Made by a program: the position numbers and the translations under genes. Of a stretch of 40,262 nucleotides of DNA, positions 38,501 through 40,262 are shown piece by piece (positions within the stretch are counted from its first letter, which is position 1; the number at the start of each line of letters is the position of its first letter). Source of the stretch: Achromatium sp. WMS2. Its GTDB lineage: Bacteria; Pseudomonadota; Gammaproteobacteria; Chromatiales; Chromatiaceae. The stretch is from positions 1 to 40,262 of the forward strand of contig JXSN01000004.1 in NCBI GenBank assembly GCA_001276605.1. The letters are read 5' to 3'. The notes beneath the pieces are model-generated. The model saw only the letters and a program-made list of their open reading frames with translations, did no database searches and had not been told where the DNA came from.

Positions 38501-39562
38501 CCTGGTGCGATCCTAGAACCAGAATTTTTTATCCGGCGCAAACTGGATATCCTGTCTTTACTCATCCTGTTGCGGGCTACTATTTTAACCCGTATTCAAG
38601 GTAATTCTGGACTTAAGCAACCTTTAGCGGTGGTACCGGTAGGCCGTATTGGATTAGAAATTCAAGCTCGCAGTTTTTCGGATACTATTGCTACCTTTCT
38701 ACAAGAAGCTAGATTATATCAAGGGGATAGCGTTGGCCATAACAAAGATGTCATTATTGCCGCAGAATCAGGAGTTCGGGCATTATTGACTAATCAATCC
38801 TGGGATATCAATTTTTACAAACAGCGTGGCCAGGACCTTTTATTTTTGCATAAGCCCCATGTGTTACAAAATTTTATCCAAGATTCCACCCGGCCTGCTG
38901 CTTTAATCCTAGATCCTACAATACCAGCTAAATTACCTGATTATATCTTTTGTTCCGGACCATTATGGCTAGAAAACATTGAGGATATAAACCCCAGTCT
39001 GAGTTCTGAACAACTAGAATTTCCACTCTGGAATTCCTATAAACAAATCATCAATAGTGCTTTGGGCAAACAATTACGGTATATTGCTAATCCTGAATCA
39101 AAGTTTCCAGCTTTATTGCAGCAAACAGCGGACAAGTTATGTGATATTTTATGGTTGCCTGTGGATGCGGGAGATAAACAAGTTTATACTAAACGTCATA
39201 TAGCATCACGTAAGATATGGTGTATATTTCCAGTTGATTACATAAGATTTCTCTCTGTTATCATTAATCCATTGACTAATGAGGTACGGTTTCAGTTAGA
39301 AACTGGAGATGCCGAATCTTGGTTGCAAGTATTACGCAATGTGGCACGTTTATATCGTAATCCAACTGTGACCCATCCAGTATTACCTGTGTTTAAGGAC
39401 ATTCCCTTTTTGGCTATGTTGATCAATGGGGTACCCCATAATTTTCACTCAGTATTAAATAATCGCTTGTTTATGGCATCTAACGAGTTTAATCTCCTCA
39501 ATACCCTGTTACTTCCAGGTGTTGAATCATCCTTACCCCCAGATACACCTTACTGTAACTAA
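35570..39562 (+). CDS. 1330-aa protein with SF2 helicase-like ATPase core, unrecognised family
   Basis: A very large cytoplasmic protein. Residues 1 to about 440 have no recognised domain. The ATPase core follows: Walker A EGNPGIGKTH (K465, T466), a Ia-like LFLYLSPRVV, Walker B IIIMVDEI (D675, E676), TASGSRGISFPQATTIVAW resembling motif V, and QLIYRGRG (Q948, R952, R954) resembling motif VI. The spacing of about 210 residues between Walker A and B is large, implying an insertion. The last 330 residues are unrecognised. I infer nucleic-acid-dependent translocation or remodelling, and a role in defence, a mobile element or RNA metabolism is open. It follows lptA by 70 bases and lacks a good ribosome site. 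Confidence 0.8.
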   Translation: MQIDIKDIEVLGHFFEVAIKRGILHYLIANEYIAATNPNLARWHAHRISKLIFFLQKALNITDPNQEAIVNAYAAHILISGYGLGWTTIREWLKQTQHSIGILSHKTKSKLILERLWCPLSWPSEICENDSVGTFWQAMDIQGPRNENWRRTGEPVNADFLALFSLQHAKSRSESVGTPANNLLLCLEFSKNVAPKIPDFRESDAHLEELLAYHRRIESRSIFSKINAEVSEGQFVLNNDIISRISYFTGKDKPLYKLCQGASYATNFIRRMRENHQPVEPVLATVLAVTPDGIEGMTAKFIGTTPEPDPRVKLMQELGRGYVKQKVHNQSEPDRAAQLTSLLKRLERSLPQSIRSALPKNIANLNLDAPLIIKSSEQITGYVNPADKHSRAEVLGWLPESTPELTAWFGGSLHQSITDTLVASDLTDKLSLRDLHGAAIHAAIHSIPKDELRVLGLEGNPGIGKTHALISAVKTIKDGVLFLYLSPRVVINNEVISKFVDDVDTVAMSCNDIINRGASTWLRQQAIVADAAHATPAHRIDGGVIWTPRPHLKRPQTNIAYLDQAAADAIDEKYSTTGNKRHQITEHTTLIETVPQEGVMRTLGRAARDLLEINPTLRRLVLTASIQGYKETQTAQNTLKGFAKSLFRHNPDENRGLNERQIFAQNISTIIIMVDEIAGDGAGAPLVHELYQLLNDQFFRCFRGIGHPSPFRLILVLADASLANEQVLASYLRDTKDAPEKVLISTGRPKSPFAIKIHPVPLANRSIPALHIMADSFPANSLQIEYQVNLKNIKLAPKVNTGQLESPHEAILRFAKEHIEGSKLVTAINLIFRHLPEIPANQQMLLFVQDKYFLRQLRNALLDDDKLNRLGIQIQRPSDLTAKTIAKLDSSVSAKLRRELMDPATRDTKRLILMTASGSRGISFPQATTIVAWVPRFAIEGGLMEIAQLIYRGRGGTGGDNYPRRLIMIIDDFSFIEPGAILEPEFFIRRKLDILSLLILLRATILTRIQGNSGLKQPLAVVPVGRIGLEIQARSFSDTIATFLQEARLYQGDSVGHNKDVIIAAESGVRALLTNQSWDINFYKQRGQDLLFLHKPHVLQNFIQDSTRPAALILDPTIPAKLPDYIFCSGPLWLENIEDINPSLSSEQLEFPLWNSYKQIINSALGKQLRYIANPESKFPALLQQTADKLCDILWLPVDAGDKQVYTKRHIASRKIWCIFPVDYIRFLSVIINPLTNEVRFQLETGDAESWLQVLRNVARLYRNPTVTHPVLPVFKDIPFLAMLINGVPHNFHSVLNNRLFMASNEFNLLNTLLLPGVESSLPPDTPYCN

Positions 39563-39941
39563 GTAAAGTTTGAGACATTATCCGTAATGGCGAGCTTTTT
39601 ACCCAGACACTAGAAGATTTAATACATACAACATGTATTGAATTTAATAACAGAGGGTGCAGGAGCGTCCCCGAAGGCGTTCCCACACCCGAGCATGGGA
39701 ACGGTCAAAACATTATAGTTCCTGTGAACTACTGTATATTGCGTGCGATTATGCTACACTAGTCGCACCTAGTGTGCCCGCCATGGGCATGTTCTTGCAA
39801 CCTGAAATGAGGTTGCCGCATTGAATGACTATAAGCGTAGCCAAAGACCAAAGTTGTAACCCCATGTCCGGTGGTGTGGGAGGACTAACGGACGCAATCC
39901 CGTTGACTCGATCCGATCGTGTGTGAAAATAATCAAAACAC
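39563..39941. other. Non-coding structured region after the helicase-like gene
   Basis: No protein gene is evident. Several compact hairpins occur: CGTTCCCA/TGGGAACG (39678-39685 with 39696-39703), GTGCGA/TCGCAC (39743-39748 with 39763-39768), TGCCC/GGGCA close after it, and GCAACCT/AGGTTGC around loop GAAATG. GTCCG/CGGAC then pairs further right. The density of hairpins suggests one or more structured RNAs or regulatory elements. The first two resemble elements at 1089-1158. Confidence 0.45.
39755..39940 (-). ncRNA. Possible structured small RNA (weakly 6S-like)
   Basis: Read on the - strand, the left end (high to low coordinates) shows CATTCA, then a GCAACCT hairpin, then CAAGAACATG and GGCGGGCA. 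This order loosely recalls the 3' half of gammaproteobacterial 6S RNA as I remember it. However, I cannot find the complementary 5' closing strand within the expected length, and the region upstream runs into the inverted repeat. The hairpins would also form on the + strand, so orientation is unsure. Treat as a candidate only. Confidence 0.2.
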
Positions 39942-40030
39942 GTTGTGGTTGTAATTCACTAATGGTAGGATATGCTTAGTTCATGGACCGCATCCACTAA
40001 TACTGTTATATTTTCGGGATCTACATGTTG
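39942..40030. repeat. Left arm of perfect 89-bp inverted repeat
   Basis: These 89 bases are the exact reverse complement of 40174-40262. On the - strand they encode the final residues of HemE and its stop (39961-39959), followed by the sequence running left into the structured region. The inner boundary falls at a GTTG microhomology. See the finding on fold-back. Confidence 0.95.
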
Positions 40031-40245
40031 GCAACTCTATGGCTATTCAAGGTAATTTAGACCCAGCGGTGCTTTATACTTCTCCCCAAACCATAAGGAG
40101 CGCTGTATCAACTGTGCTTAAAAGCTACGGCTCAGGAACTGGACATGTCTTTAACCTAGGTCATGGTGTTGCTCAACATGTAGATCCCGAAAATATAACA
40201 GTATTAGTGGATGCGGTCCATGAACTAAGCATATCCTACCATTAG
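40027..40245 (+). pseudogene. hemE: Uroporphyrinogen decarboxylase C-terminal fragment
   Basis: About 72 C-terminal residues of HemE, the haem-pathway enzyme that decarboxylates uroporphyrinogen III. MAIQGNLDPAVLY and GHVFNLGHGVAQHVDP are diagnostic, and VDAVHELS precedes the stop. Homology begins at VGNS (40027), just where the left repeat arm ends. The remaining 80% of the gene is absent, and upstream sequence is the reverse complement of the gene's own end. This is a fragment created by an inversion junction, most likely a chimeric contig end, and not an independent small gene. In the real genome hemE probably lies on the - strand, converging on the helicase-like gene. Confidence 0.9.
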
Positions 40246-40262
40246 TGAATTACAACCACAAC
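40174..40262. repeat. Right arm of perfect 89-bp inverted repeat
   Basis: Exact reverse complement of 39942-40030. It contains the last 24 codons or so of hemE and 17 bases beyond its stop, and reaches the last base of the window. Because it touches the end, its true length is unknown. The 143 bases between the arms are unique hemE sequence. Confidence 0.95.

Overview
The window looks like part of the chromosome of a gammaproteobacterium, roughly 40-45% G+C by eye. The support is LptC/LptA, RnfC/RnfD, a gammaproteobacterial-type CCA-adding enzyme, an ilvI-ilvH pair and exported proteins with Gram-negative-style signal peptides. I cannot name the genus. Nearly every gene is on the + strand, and Shine-Dalgarno sites are often weak or absent.

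Layout. 1-1014 is the 3' end of polA. 1015-1361 is a non-coding stretch rich in small hairpins. 1362-24282 is a long, tightly packed, apparently co-transcribed cluster, with several 4-nt ATGA overlaps, and it is the exceptional part of the window. It starts with an enediyne-type iterative polyketide synthase (PKSE: KS-AT-ACP-KR-DH-PPTase) carrying two C-terminal hot-dog thioesterase-like domains. Six large predicted exported proteins follow: a TPR protein with an unnamed C-terminal domain, a triplicated UnbV/ASPIC FG-GAP protein broken by one frameshift at a G6 run, a TPR/FG-GAP/ASPIC-like protein, a TPR-DUF1702 (UnbL-like) protein, and two more members of the unnamed family. A secreted GH5 glycoside hydrolase ends the cluster. 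24284-26765 is ilvI-ilvH with a possible leader peptide. 26842-28456 is cca plus a single-domain response regulator. 28461-28658 is a small membrane protein on the - strand. 29272-31418 is bioB-bioF, 31479-34209 is rnfC-rnfD, and 34270-35499 is lptC-lptA. 35570-39562 encodes a 1330-aa unrecognised protein with helicase-like ATPase motifs. 39563-40262 holds structured non-coding sequence and a piece of hemE lying in a perfect 89-bp inverted repeat that touches the window end. That repeat looks like a fold-back chimera, and hemE is probably really convergent on the - strand.

How the cluster may work. The PKSE should build and hold a linear polyene on its own ACP, which its own PPTase domain can activate, and the fused hot-dog domains could release it. 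UnbV-like and DUF1702/UnbL-like proteins are conserved partners of PKSE in known enediyne loci. Here they are exported and fused to TPR modules, so later steps, binding or self-protection may occur in the periplasm. I see no UnbU, cytochrome P450, flavin oxygenase, glycosyltransferase or dedicated transporter in the window. The product therefore cannot be named, and calling it an enediyne is an inference. The cluster is the best candidate for a previously undescribed system.
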